Part shown: positions 7,642 through 16,047 of the stretch, in pieces | How the letters are laid out: every line of letters begins with the position of its first letter | Position numbering within the stretch: position 1 is the first letter of the stretch | From: Betaproteobacteria bacterium | GTDB lineage: Bacteria > Pseudomonadota > Gammaproteobacteria > Burkholderiales > Rhodocyclaceae | Direction of reading: 5' to 3' | Length of the DNA: 35,880 bases | NCBI GenBank assembly: GCA_009779265.1 | Contig: WREP01000026.1 | Location: 1-35,880 of the forward strand | Notes under the pieces: generated by a model | What the model saw: the letters and a program-made list of their open reading frames with translations, nothing else | The model's database searches: none | Told to the model about the DNA's origin: nothing | Made by a program: the position numbers and the translations under genes

Positions 7642-7902
7642 ATGTCATCAACAATGTCCAAAGAAGAAATTCTTGTCTGGATACGCGATGTCCTGCATGA
7701 ACATTTCGAAATTCCCGCCGCGCGCGTGACGCCGGAAGCCCATTTGTACCAGGATCTCGATATCGACAGCATCGATGCCGTCGATCTTCTGATCCGGCTG
7801 AAACAATTGACGGGGCAAGCGATTTCGCCCGAGGTTTTCAGGCAGGTGCGCACCGTCGGCGACGTGGTAGATGCTGTCCATGCCCATCTGCAAAACGGCT
7901 GA
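7642..7902 (+). CDS. apeF: Second acyl carrier protein (ApeF-like)
   Basis: An 86-residue carrier protein with phosphopantetheine Ser43 in the motif DIDSIDAVDL. It is divergent from the preceding ACP, notably in the loop before the serine (YQDLDID versus FVEGLGLD). ATG 7642 has a GGGGAGG ribosome site four bases upstream; an in-frame ATG at 7654 is less likely. The next gene begins inside its 3' end. In aryl polyene systems two ACPs are standard; which one carries the starter cannot be told from sequence. Confidence 0.88.
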   Translation: MSSTMSKEEILVWIRDVLHEHFEIPAARVTPEAHLYQDLDIDSIDAVDLLIRLKQLTGQAISPEVFRQVRTVGDVVDAVHAHLQNG

Positions 7903-8461
7903 TGGCCGCTGTGCGCTGAAATTGGTGATTCCGCTGCTCGGCATTGCCCTGCCGCTGCTTTTCTGGGTGTGTTACTGGCAAGGATGGCCCTTGTGGCTAT
8001 GCGGCTTCCTGTTGCTGCCTCTGGCCTGGCGCCGGAACGGTATCGGCGGTCTGCTCGGCTGGCTCGGCCCATGCGTGGCGCTGCTTGGGGTGATGGCGTT
8101 GCTGCTGCGTTCTTCAGTGTCGCTGCTTTACTACCCGGTGCTGGTCAGTACGATATTTCTGCTGGCCTTCGCCGCTAGCCTCTTTCAGTCGCAAACGCTC
8201 GTCGAGCGCTTGGCCCGTCGCTTCGATCCTGAACTGCCGCCGGAAGGTGTCCGCTATACCCGCAAGGTCACGTTCGCCTGGTGTGTGTTTTTTGTCGTCA
8301 ATGGCGGTATCGCCTGGTGGACGACGGCCCAGTCCATGACGGTCTGGACACTTTATAACGGGCTGATTTCCTATGTGGCAATGGGCGTGATGTTCGGCGG
8401 CGAATGGCTGATTCGCCAACGTGTGATGCGTCGTCCTTCTCCGCTAGAGTCCCATGAGTAA
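7871..8461 (+). CDS. apeG: COG4648-type inner-membrane protein (ApeG-like)
   Basis: A 196-residue integral membrane protein with about five or six hydrophobic segments, including LLGIALPLLFWVC, GVMALLLRSSV, FAWCVFFVVNGGIAWW and ISYVAMGVMFGGEWL. The family regularly sits between the ACP genes and the ligase gene in aryl polyene clusters; its biochemical function is not known to me. Start choice is uncertain: ATG 7871 and ATG 7880 are both in frame, both inside the 3' end of the second ACP gene, and neither has a strong ribosome site. It overlaps the downstream ligase gene by 8 bases. Confidence 0.78.
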   Translation: MLSMPICKTADGRCALKLVIPLLGIALPLLFWVCYWQGWPLWLCGFLLLPLAWRRNGIGGLLGWLGPCVALLGVMALLLRSSVSLLYYPVLVSTIFLLAFAASLFQSQTLVERLARRFDPELPPEGVRYTRKVTFAWCVFFVVNGGIAWWTTAQSMTVWTLYNGLISYVAMGVMFGGEWLIRQRVMRRPSPLESHE

Positions 8462-10151
8462 TCTGTCTCTTCCCCCGCCGCTGCTGTCGGCTTCACCGGA
8501 GGCGATCGCCTTTTATCGGAATAGGGCGCCGGTATCCTATGCGGCCTTGCGCGCCGACCTTGCCGCTGCCCGTCAGGCGTTGGCGCGGCTGGAAGCGCCG
8601 GAAGTCGTGCTGCACGATGCCGATGCCTATGCCTTTCTCGTCTGGCTGATTGCCTGCTGGCAGAACGGTCAGACCGCCCTGTTGGCGGCTGACGATTTGC
8701 CAGCGACCCGCGCTTTCCTTCCTCTGCCCTGGGTTGGTCGCTGCGAGGGCAGTGTGTTATCCGACTGGTCGGGCGGCGTGGCCGATGCGGCTGCGTTCCC
8801 CGGCCCGGGGCCACGGTTCGGTTGCCCCGGCATGGTGGTTTTCACGTCAGGGTCCAGCGGTACGCCAAACCGCATTTTCAAAGCGCCGGAACAGTTGTAC
8901 CGCGAAGCGGCTTTGCTGCAACAAGTGTTTGGCAGCGGCCTGCCCGCCGCTACCCGTTTTGCGGGTACTGTGCCGCACCAGCACATGTTCGGCTTGCCGT
9001 TCCGCTTGATCTGGCCGCTGTGGGCCGGTTATCCGATCATCAGCGACTACTTTCACCATCCTGAAGAGTTGGGGCGGTTGGAGAGCGAACCGCATGTGCT
9101 GATCAGCAGTCCGGCTACGCTGAAGCGGCTGGCGCAACTGGAAACCTTTTCGTCTCCGGCCAGTTTTCTCGCAACATTTTCGGCGGGTAGCCCGCTCGAA
9201 GACAGTGTCGCGGCAGCTTGCGCAATGCGGCTTTCGACGCGGATGATCGAAAACTATGGCAGTACCGAAACCGCCAGTGTGATGCAACGCATCTTTCCGG
9301 GCGGTGCCTGGCGCCCATTGCCGGGGGTTACGCTGGCGCTCGATGAGCAGGGCTGTTTGAAACTGCGTTCGCCGCTTCTGGAGAACGATGACTGGTTTCA
9401 AACTCGGGATACCGCCGTGCTCGGTGCTGATGGCTGGCGGTTGACCGGCCGTGCTGATCGTGTCGCCAAAATCGAGGGGCGTCGTGTGGCGCTCGATGCA
9501 ATCGAAACGGCCCTTTTGGCCTTGCCCGAAGTGGCGGAGGTGCGCACTGCGCCGCTCTACCGGGAGCGTGACGAGATCGTCGCTGCCGTGGTGTTGAGCG
9601 ATGTTGGCCGCGCCCAGTTGCAGGAGATCGGCAAAACCCGTTTCGACCGCCGGATGCGGCAGAGCCTTGCGGCATCGCTCGAACGCATCGCCTTGCCGCG
9701 CCGCTGGCGTTATTTATCGGCAATGCCTTACAACGCAATGGGCAAAGTCACTAGCGCCGACATCGTGCGGCTGTTCGAGCGGCAGGCGTTGCCGCCGTTC
9801 TCCGTCGCCAACCGGTCGGCGCATGAAATGGTGCTGACGCTGGCGTTGCGCGATTGCATGCAGGCGTTCGCCGGCCACTTCCCGCAACTGCCGGTTCTGC
9901 CCGGCGTTACCCAGATCGACTGGGCTTTGCGGCTGGCGCAGCGATACTTTCCTATCGAAGGGCGTTTCTCCGATCTCCGTCAAATCAAGTTTCAGCGCAT
10001 TTTGCGCCCTGATGACGAAGTGTCGCTGACGCTGCGTTTTTTTCCCGAGAAAAAAGAAGTGCGTTTTTCCTACGCCTCGGCACATGCTGAATATTCGCAG
10101 GGGCGAGCCTTGTTTGCCCATCCGGTTTTGGCGCTGGACACTGTGTCATGA
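8454..10151 (+). CDS. apeHI: Aryl-AMP ligase fused to a hot-dog dehydratase (ApeH-ApeI fusion)
   Basis: A 565-residue two-domain protein. Residues 1 to about 445 are an adenylate-forming ligase: phosphate loop FTSGSSGTPNR at 130-140, ENYGSTETA at 266-274, the TRDT and TGRADR blocks at 318-336, and the catalytic lysine Lys431 in YNAMGKVTS. This would activate an aromatic acid such as 4-hydroxybenzoate and load it on ACP. Residues from about 455 on are a FabA/ApeI-like dehydratase, with His475 in GHFPQLPVLPG. In some clusters the two activities are separate genes; here they are one frame with no break. The dehydratase part should pair with the ApeP protein encoded 6 kb upstream. It ends in an ATGA overlap with the glycosyltransferase gene. 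The symbol is a composite of the two reference names. Confidence 0.85.
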   Translation: MSNLSLPPPLLSASPEAIAFYRNRAPVSYAALRADLAAARQALARLEAPEVVLHDADAYAFLVWLIACWQNGQTALLAADDLPATRAFLPLPWVGRCEGSVLSDWSGGVADAAAFPGPGPRFGCPGMVVFTSGSSGTPNRIFKAPEQLYREAALLQQVFGSGLPAATRFAGTVPHQHMFGLPFRLIWPLWAGYPIISDYFHHPEELGRLESEPHVLISSPATLKRLAQLETFSSPASFLATFSAGSPLEDSVAAACAMRLSTRMIENYGSTETASVMQRIFPGGAWRPLPGVTLALDEQGCLKLRSPLLENDDWFQTRDTAVLGADGWRLTGRADRVAKIEGRRVALDAIETALLALPEVAEVRTAPLYRERDEIVAAVVLSDVGRAQLQEIGKTRFDRRMRQSLAASLERIALPRRWRYLSAMPYNAMGKVTSADIVRLFERQALPPFSVANRSAHEMVLTLALRDCMQAFAGHFPQLPVLPGVTQIDWALRLAQRYFPIEGRFSDLRQIKFQRILRPDDEVSLTLRFFPEKKEVRFSYASAHAEYSQGRALFAHPVLALDTVS

Positions 10152-10885
10152 AAGCCGTCGCACTCGTGCCGGTGTACAACCATGCCGCCACGGTTGGCGC
10201 CGTGGTGCGCGTATTGCACAGTCTGGCGTTGCCGGTCATTTTGATCGACGATGGTTCCAATGCCGAATGCGCGTCCGTGCTCGATGCGCTGGCCGCAGAG
10301 CCGGAAACCTCATTGGTGCGCCTGCCGCGCAATGGCGGCAAGGGCAGTGCGGTCATTGCCGGTTTGCGCGAAGCGCATAGCCAAGGGTACAGCCACGCAT
10401 TGCAACTGGACGCCGACGGGCAGCACGATACCGAGGCGCTGCCAGCGTTTCTCGGCGCAATGCGTGATGCGCCGCAAGCGGTGATTGTCGGGTTCCCGCG
10501 CTACGACGCCAGCGTTCCGGCTGGCCGTCTGTTTGGCCGCTACGCGACGCACATCTGGGTCTGGATCAACACCGTGTCGTGCCGCATTCGTGATTCGATG
10601 TGCGGGCTGCGGATTTATCCGCTTGCCGCCACGCAGCCGGTTCTCGATGAGATGCCGCAACAAAGCCGGATGGAGTTCGATAGCGAAATCCTGGTGCGCT
10701 TGGACTGGGCCGGCGTGCCGATCCGCAACCTGCCGATTCTCGTGTGCTACCCGCCGGATGGCGTGTCGCACTTTCGACTCTGGCGCGACAACGTGCGCAT
10801 AAGCTGGATGCACACCCGCCTTTTCTTCGGCATGCTGCGGCGCTTGCCGGGTCTGCTTGGCCGCCACTTTTCGAGGCGGCGCTGA
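10148..10885 (+). CDS. apeJ: Family 2 glycosyltransferase (N-terminal half of ApeJ)
   Basis: A 245-residue GT-A fold glycosyltransferase. It has the nucleotide-sugar start VPVYNHAATV, the IDDGS motif, the metal-binding DADGQHD and a C-terminal part with MEFDSEILVR. It lacks large transmembrane segments and is likely a cytoplasmic-face enzyme. It probably adds a sugar or handles the polyprenyl/lipid anchor for the aryl polyene; the substrate cannot be deduced. In enterobacterial clusters, as I recall, this domain is fused to an LpxL-type acyltransferase; here that domain is a separate gene starting at 10885, sharing one base (TGATG). The start ATG overlaps the preceding stop as ATGA. Confidence 0.82.
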   Translation: MKAVALVPVYNHAATVGAVVRVLHSLALPVILIDDGSNAECASVLDALAAEPETSLVRLPRNGGKGSAVIAGLREAHSQGYSHALQLDADGQHDTEALPAFLGAMRDAPQAVIVGFPRYDASVPAGRLFGRYATHIWVWINTVSCRIRDSMCGLRIYPLAATQPVLDEMPQQSRMEFDSEILVRLDWAGVPIRNLPILVCYPPDGVSHFRLWRDNVRISWMHTRLFFGMLRRLPGLLGRHFSRRR

Positions 10886-11811
10886 TGCATTGGGCGCAGA
10901 TACAGGAAGTAGGAGGTCTGGCGGGCATGCGTTTCCTGTTGCGCGTCTATCGCCTCTGCGGGCGCTGGCCGTTCCGTTTTTTGCTGTTCTTCGTCCTGCT
11001 GTGGCTTTTTGCGCGCAAGCGCATTGCCCGTGAAGCGTCGCGCGAATACCTGCAACGGCTGCATGCCTTCAGTAAAGGGACGACACCGCAGCCTTCGGCG
11101 CGCAACGTCTTCCGGCACTTTCTGGCGTTTTCCGAAATCCTGCTCGACAAACTGCTGACCGTGGGCGCCACCGATCTGCTGGCCGATTACCGTGTCGACG
11201 GTGGCGAACACATCACTTCACTACTTGAACAAAAGCGTGGAGCCATCATCGTTACCGCGCATCTGGGCAATTTCGAACTGTGTCGCAGGCTGGCTACCGG
11301 AGTGCGGATGACGGTTTTCATGCATACGAAAAACGCCGCCCGTTTCACCCGGATGATGAAAGAACTTGATCCCGACTACGATATCGACCTGATTCAGGTA
11401 ACCGATATCGGTGTCGATACCGCCATCGCGCTGGCGCAGCGGATTTCTGCCGGCGGCTTCGTCGTCATCACCGGCGATCGCGTTCCGCTGGGTAGTTCCA
11501 CGGCCACTGTGCGGGTTCCGTTTTTGGGGCATGAAGCCAGTTTCCCAATCAGTCCCTATGTGCTTGCCGCGACACTGCAATGTCCACTGCTCGCTGTTTT
11601 CGGCGCCCGCAGCCCTGATGGTTTTGTCATTACCCTGCGCCAGCTTGCCGAATCGGTTTCCCTGCCGCGCCGTACCCGGGAAACAGCCGTCGTGCCCTAC
11701 GCCGCCGCTTTTGCCGGATTGCTGGGAGCGGAGTGCCTGAAAACCCCTTTCCAATGGTCCAATTTTTACCCGTTCTGGGCACTGCCGGAATCGCCCAAGG
11801 AGACTCTCTGA
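10885..11811 (+). CDS. LpxL/HtrB-type lipid acyltransferase (C-terminal half of ApeJ as a separate gene)
   Basis: A 308-residue acyltransferase of the lipid A biosynthesis type. One N-terminal hydrophobic segment (about residues 30-45, FLLFFVLLWLF) anchors it. The active-site block AHLGNFE gives the His and acidic residue of the HX4E/D motif, and a conserved GDRV follows further on. It may acylate the glycosylated polyene lipid. ATG 10885 is chosen because it overlaps the glycosyltransferase stop as TGATG; an open frame extends upstream inside the previous gene but is not supported by a ribosome site. The stop overlaps the thioesterase start in the same TGATG way. The split arrangement suggests either ancestral separation or fission of a fused ApeJ. 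Confidence 0.8.
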   Translation: MHWAQIQEVGGLAGMRFLLRVYRLCGRWPFRFLLFFVLLWLFARKRIAREASREYLQRLHAFSKGTTPQPSARNVFRHFLAFSEILLDKLLTVGATDLLADYRVDGGEHITSLLEQKRGAIIVTAHLGNFELCRRLATGVRMTVFMHTKNAARFTRMMKELDPDYDIDLIQVTDIGVDTAIALAQRISAGGFVVITGDRVPLGSSTATVRVPFLGHEASFPISPYVLAATLQCPLLAVFGARSPDGFVITLRQLAESVSLPRRTRETAVVPYAAAFAGLLGAECLKTPFQWSNFYPFWALPESPKETL

Positions 11812-12221
11812 TGCCGCTGACAGCCCGCGTCGACTGGATCGTGCCCTTTCATGACATCGATTCGATGGAAGTGTGTTGGCACGGGCACTATGTCCGTTAT
11901 TTAGAGCTGGCGCGTACCGCGCTGTTGCAGCGCATCGACTATGATTACCCGCAGATGCGCGCTTCCGGTTACGCCTGGCCGGTGATCGAACTGTTCATCC
12001 GCTATGCGCAACCCTTGATGTACCAGCAGCGCCTCCATCTCGACGCCCGTCTCGTCGAATGGGAAAACCGGCTGAAAATCGCCTACGAAATCCGCGACGC
12101 GGCAACGCAAAAACGGCTGACGCACGGCCATACCGTGCAAGTTGCCGTCGATATGAAAACCCGCGAGATGTGTTTCGTTAGTCCCGACGTCTTGCGTGAA
12201 AAACTAAAAGGTTATTTATGA
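11811..12221 (+). CDS. apeK: 4-hydroxybenzoyl-CoA-type hot-dog thioesterase (ApeK-like)
   Basis: A 136-residue single hot-dog thioesterase. The active-site region FHDIDSMEVCWHGHYVRYLE carries the Asp and the following HGHY of the 4HBT/YbgC family. It would hydrolyse polyenoyl or stalled aryl-ACP thioesters, for release or proofreading. ATG 11811 overlaps the preceding stop by one base; an open frame from 11733 lies inside the acyltransferase gene and is rejected as start. It ends with an ATGA overlap with the LolA-like gene. Confidence 0.85.
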   Translation: MPLTARVDWIVPFHDIDSMEVCWHGHYVRYLELARTALLQRIDYDYPQMRASGYAWPVIELFIRYAQPLMYQQRLHLDARLVEWENRLKIAYEIRDAATQKRLTHGHTVQVAVDMKTREMCFVSPDVLREKLKGYL

Positions 12222-12850
12222 AAAATACGATAGGGCGAACGCTGCTCATAGGGTTTATTTCATGCGCATTGTGTATTGCCGTCCCGGCGCAGGCCGCCGG
12301 CGATCCGGCGCTGTTACGCACGATTCAATCTCAACTGGCCGACGACATGGTCGTTCACGGCGACTTTACCCAGACCCGGCAGTTGGCTGGCGTCAAAAAG
12401 CCGTTGCTAGCCAAAGGCGCGTTCGTCGTCGAAAAAACGCGGGGCGTGCTGTGGCGCACCCTTACGCCCTTTCCGCAAACGATGCGGGTCACCCAGGGCG
12501 AAATCCTGCAAAAAGACGGCGACCGTGTGTTGATGCTCTTGCGCGCCGATCAGGAACCGGCGGTCAATGCCATCAGCCGCGTCCTGTTTTCGCTGTTTGC
12601 CGGCGATCTGTCGGCATTGGCCGAATTTTTCGATTACACGGGACGCGCGGGCAGCAGTGGCTGGCAACTGTCTTTCACGCCAAAAAACGACGGCCTGCGG
12701 GCGGTTATCGGCTCGATGGCGCTGGAAGGTGACAAAGTCGTCCGCCGGGTCACGCTGACCAGCGCCGCTGGCGATGTGACCCATATCGCCTTTTCCAATG
12801 TCGCTACCGCTGCCGCGTTGACCGCCGATGAACGCGCCCAGTTCGAGTAA
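12218..12850 (+). CDS. apeL: LolA-like periplasmic lipid carrier (ApeL-like)
   Basis: A 210-residue secreted protein with a signal peptide ending near PAQA-AG (about residue 26). The mature domain has the LolA/LolB-type half-barrel features: GDFTQTRQL near the start, then alternating hydrophobic strands, with GAFVVEKTRGVLWR matching the lipoprotein-carrier fold. In aryl polyene systems this protein is thought to ferry the lipid-linked polyene through the periplasm between the MMPL exporter and the outer membrane. The start is coupled to the thioesterase stop as ATGA. Its 3' end overlaps the exporter gene by 23 bases in another frame. Confidence 0.83.
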   Translation: MKNTIGRTLLIGFISCALCIAVPAQAAGDPALLRTIQSQLADDMVVHGDFTQTRQLAGVKKPLLAKGAFVVEKTRGVLWRTLTPFPQTMRVTQGEILQKDGDRVLMLLRADQEPAVNAISRVLFSLFAGDLSALAEFFDYTGRAGSSGWQLSFTPKNDGLRAVIGSMALEGDKVVRRVTLTSAAGDVTHIAFSNVATAAALTADERAQFE

Positions 12851-15212
12851 AGCGCCAGACACGCCGGGCGATTTTCGCTATGCCCGCCGCCACCGCGTGT
12901 TGGCCTGGAGTTGGCTGGGTATCCTGGCGCTGCTGGCTGCCGTGCTTCTCGCGCACATACAGCCTTGGCGCGGCCAGATCGATACCGATTTGCTGGCGCT
13001 GCTTCCTGTCGACGAACGCAACCCGCAGGCCGAAGCCGCGCTGAAAACCCTGACCCAGCACGGCGAACGGGAATTGGTGCTGCTGCTGAGTGCAAAAGAT
13101 GTTGCCACGGCACAACGCGCAGCCCGTTTGGTGCGTGAAAGCCTGCACCAACATGAGGCGCCGCTGACGCCGCAAGCGCCCCAGGCGCAAATCGAGGCCC
13201 TGCGCGACCTTTATTTTCCCTATCGCGCTGGCTTCGTCACCGATCAGGATCTGCGCTGGCTTGGCAGTGCCGACCAGGCGGCGCAAGAGCAGCGCGCCCT
13301 GGCGCTTGCCTATCAGCCGTTCGCGGGCGGCACGCTCAATTGGCGCGATGACCCCTTCGGGTTTTTCGGCAACTGGATGATGCAACTGGGGGCCGCCAGT
13401 CCGGTGCGCCCCTACGGCGATACGCTGATGGTGCAAACGGCAGAGCGCCACTACGCGGTGCTGCTTTATCAACTGACGCAAAGTGCGTTTTCGTCCGACC
13501 TTCAGGAGCGCCTTGCTGCCGATCTGGCCGCTGCCCGGAATGAACTGGCCGAGCAGTTCCCCGACGTGCAACTGCTGCGGGCGGGCGTCGTCCTGCACGC
13601 CACGGCAGCGGCGCAACAGGCGCGGTTTGAAATGTCACTGATTGGCAGTGGTTCGCTGCTGTGCTGCATATTGCTTGCGTGGTTCGTTTTCCGCAATTTC
13701 AAGGCATTGCGCTTGATCCTGATGTCGCTTGCTACCGGCGCGCTGATGGCATTGACGCTGACCTGGTTGCTATTTGACCGGCTTCATGCGCTGACGCTGG
13801 TGTTTGGCGCCAGTCTGATCGGGGTTGCCGTCGACTACGGTGTCCTGGTGATGGCGCGACACCTGAACGATCCGGAACCGCGCTGGACGCGTTTTCGCCG
13901 CCTGGTATCGCCATTGTCCCTGGTGCTGATTGCTCCGGCGCTGGCCTATCTCGGCCTGCTGCTGATGCCGTTTCCAGGCATGCGGCAAATGGCCTGCTTC
14001 GCCGTCAGCGGCATCATTGGCGCTTGGCTGACGATCATGCTCTGGCATCCCTATTTGCTGCCTTCATCGCTGCCGGTCACGCCGCTTGCCGGGTGGCTGA
14101 TGCAAATATTGCGCTATTGGCCGCGCTGGCGCGCAACGCCCGCGCAATGGCTGATTGCCGCGCTTGTTGCCACTGCCATCGGTGTGGGCGTGGCGCAACT
14201 GAAAACGAACGACGACATCCGCAGCCTGATCAACATCGACCCACAACTATTGCACGAACAAATCGATGTCGCCAAGGCGCTTGAACTACCCAGCCCCGCC
14301 CAGATTTTTCTGATTACCGGCGCAACTCCCGAAGAGGTGCTGCAACACGAAGAGGCATTGTTGGCAAAACTCTTGCCGCTGATCGCCGCCGGCAAACTTA
14401 CCGGCTATGACGCAATTAGCCGGTGGTTGCCGTCACAGCAGCGGCAACAGCTTGCGCGTGAGGCGCAGCAAACGCTGGCTGGCGCCCGTGCCGCGCTGGC
14501 GGAAGAACTGGAACTCACCGGCGACTGGGCCGCCGCCCCGCCCCAAGCATTGCTGACGGCGGACGCATGGCTGGCGCAACCGGCAACAAAATCATTGCGT
14601 TATCTGTGGCAAGGCCGTAGTGCGGATGGCCGTTATTCGAGCATCGTCCTGCTGAAAGGGTTGCGCGATGCCGACACCGCCCACCAACTGGCGGCTTTCA
14701 ATGACGCCCATATCCAATGGGTCGACAAAACCGCTGAGGTCTCGTCCTTGATGGGACGTTACCGGACGCTACTGTCATCCGTGCTGGCCGCTGCTTACGT
14801 ATTGGCTCCGCTGGCGCTGCTGGCGTTCTTCCGCCGTCAGACGTGGCGGGTGGTCATGCCGTCGTTGCTGGCCACATTGGGCACGCTGGCGATCATGGGC
14901 TACGCGGGTCTTCCGCTGCAATTGCTCAATGTGCTGACGCTCCTCCTGGTGTTCGGCATGGGCATCGACTACGGCCTGTTTCTGGTCGCGCAGCGCAGCG
15001 ATGCCCGCGCCTTTCTCGCCATTTGTGTCGCTGCCTCGTTAACCCTGTTGTCATTCGGTCTGTTGGCCGTGAGCAGCACACCGGCACTGAGGACGATTGG
15101 GGTGACGACCGTGCTTGGGATTGGGTTGGCCTGGTTGTTTACACCGTTGTTCCGGGCGTCTGTGGCGGAGGTGTCATTAGGGGCTGAGAACATGGACACA
15201 ATCAACGCTTGA
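12828..15212 (+). CDS. apeM: MMPL/RND-family exporter (ApeM-like)
   Basis: A 794-residue transporter built as two similar halves. Each half has a transmembrane helix, a large periplasmic domain and then a bundle of five helices. The fourth-helix signatures are GVAVDYG (about residue 336) in the first half and GMGIDYG in the second, both with the conserved aspartate used for proton coupling in RND pumps. It likely extracts the finished aryl polyene lipid from the inner membrane. It is the last gene of the cluster on this strand. A terminator-like hairpin follows before a convergent gene. ATG 12828 lies inside the LolA-like gene; no alternative start with a ribosome site was found. Confidence 0.88.
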   Translation: MNAPSSSKAPDTPGDFRYARRHRVLAWSWLGILALLAAVLLAHIQPWRGQIDTDLLALLPVDERNPQAEAALKTLTQHGERELVLLLSAKDVATAQRAARLVRESLHQHEAPLTPQAPQAQIEALRDLYFPYRAGFVTDQDLRWLGSADQAAQEQRALALAYQPFAGGTLNWRDDPFGFFGNWMMQLGAASPVRPYGDTLMVQTAERHYAVLLYQLTQSAFSSDLQERLAADLAAARNELAEQFPDVQLLRAGVVLHATAAAQQARFEMSLIGSGSLLCCILLAWFVFRNFKALRLILMSLATGALMALTLTWLLFDRLHALTLVFGASLIGVAVDYGVLVMARHLNDPEPRWTRFRRLVSPLSLVLIAPALAYLGLLLMPFPGMRQMACFAVSGIIGAWLTIMLWHPYLLPSSLPVTPLAGWLMQILRYWPRWRATPAQWLIAALVATAIGVGVAQLKTNDDIRSLINIDPQLLHEQIDVAKALELPSPAQIFLITGATPEEVLQHEEALLAKLLPLIAAGKLTGYDAISRWLPSQQRQQLAREAQQTLAGARAALAEELELTGDWAAAPPQALLTADAWLAQPATKSLRYLWQGRSADGRYSSIVLLKGLRDADTAHQLAAFNDAHIQWVDKTAEVSSLMGRYRTLLSSVLAAAYVLAPLALLAFFRRQTWRVVMPSLLATLGTLAIMGYAGLPLQLLNVLTLLLVFGMGIDYGLFLVAQRSDARAFLAICVAASLTLLSFGLLAVSSTPALRTIGVTTVLGIGLAWLFTPLFRASVAEVSLGAENMDTINA

Positions 15213-15236
15213 TTGGCGGATGCGTGGGTGACGTGA

Positions 15237-15269
15237 TCGGCCCGGAGAAGAAGGCGCATGCCGGGCCGA
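15237..15269. terminator. Probable bidirectional terminator between apeM and the DUF2062 gene
   Basis: A 9-bp perfect inverted repeat, TCGGCCCGG and CCGGGCCGA, with a 15-base loop. It lies between two convergent genes, and CTGTTGTTT follows on the plus strand. The GC-only stem and modest T-run make it a plausible but not strong intrinsic terminator. Confidence 0.5.
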
Positions 15270-15284
15270 CTGTTGTTTCGCTGC

Positions 15285-15815
15285 TCAGCGGCAACGCCGT
15301 CGGCGCAAGGCGGCGAGCAGGTGGAGGCGCCAGGCGGCCTTGGTCAGCAGATAACCGGCGACGGCAAGGCCGCAGGCCAGGGCGACGAGGCCGATGGCGA
15401 GCGGCTTGGCGACGCTGAGCATCCAGACTTCCAGGGCCTGCGCCCAAGCGGCGAAATGGCTGAGCGAGAAGTCTGGCGGCGCGATGAAGCCGTTGCTGTC
15501 GCCGAGTAGCAGGCGGCCGATCCCGTAGGCCACGAGATAGAGCGGAACGATGGTGAACGGGTTGGTGTAGAGCGTGGTCGCCATCGCCAGCGGCAGGTTG
15601 ACGCGAAATACCACGGCGCATAGCGCGGCGCCGAGCATTTGCAGCGGCCCGGGAATGAGGCCGCAAAACAGCCCGGCGGCGACGGCGCCGGCCGCCGAGT
15701 GGCGATTCAGGTGCCACAGCCGTGGATGCAGCAGGGTGTTGGCGAAGGGCCGCAGCCAGCGGTTGCGGCGGATGGTTTCGTGATCGGGCAGGTATTGCCT
15801 GAGAAAGCGGCGCAT
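15285..15815 (-). CDS. DUF2062 membrane protein
   Basis: A 176-residue integral membrane protein. A basic N-terminal segment (MRRFLRQYLPDHETIRRNRWLRPF) is followed by hydrophobic segments: GLFCGLIPGPLQMLGAALCAV, LAMATTLYTNPFTIVPLYLV and a last long one, AIGLVALACGLAVAGYLL. The sequence G-L-F-x-G-L-I-P-G and the TNPFT pattern are typical of DUF2062 proteins. Function is unknown. It is convergent with apeM and divergent from comEC; in related betaproteobacteria I recall DUF2062 genes beside comEC. GC content looks higher than in the aryl polyene genes. Confidence 0.8.
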   Translation of the reverse strand: MRRFLRQYLPDHETIRRNRWLRPFANTLLHPRLWHLNRHSAAGAVAAGLFCGLIPGPLQMLGAALCAVVFRVNLPLAMATTLYTNPFTIVPLYLVAYGIGRLLLGDSNGFIAPPDFSLSHFAAWAQALEVWMLSVAKPLAIGLVALACGLAVAGYLLTKAAWRLHLLAALRRRRCR

Positions 15816-16047
15816 GCATTGATTATCGCCGAAATACGCCGCTCACGTTCGCTGCGGGATGCGGTGACCAGGCGCCATGAGCCTCGGACGGCGGCGCGAG
15901 GGCGGGGCGAGGAGCGGCGCAGCGGCTTGTTGATACGGTATTGCACCCGCCATTCATGGGATGCCTGCGGCCTCGTCGATGTAAGCGATGCGGGTTCTTT
16001 TATGCGCTTGCCCTGTCGGCGCGGCGCGATCCGTGCAAGGATATGTC

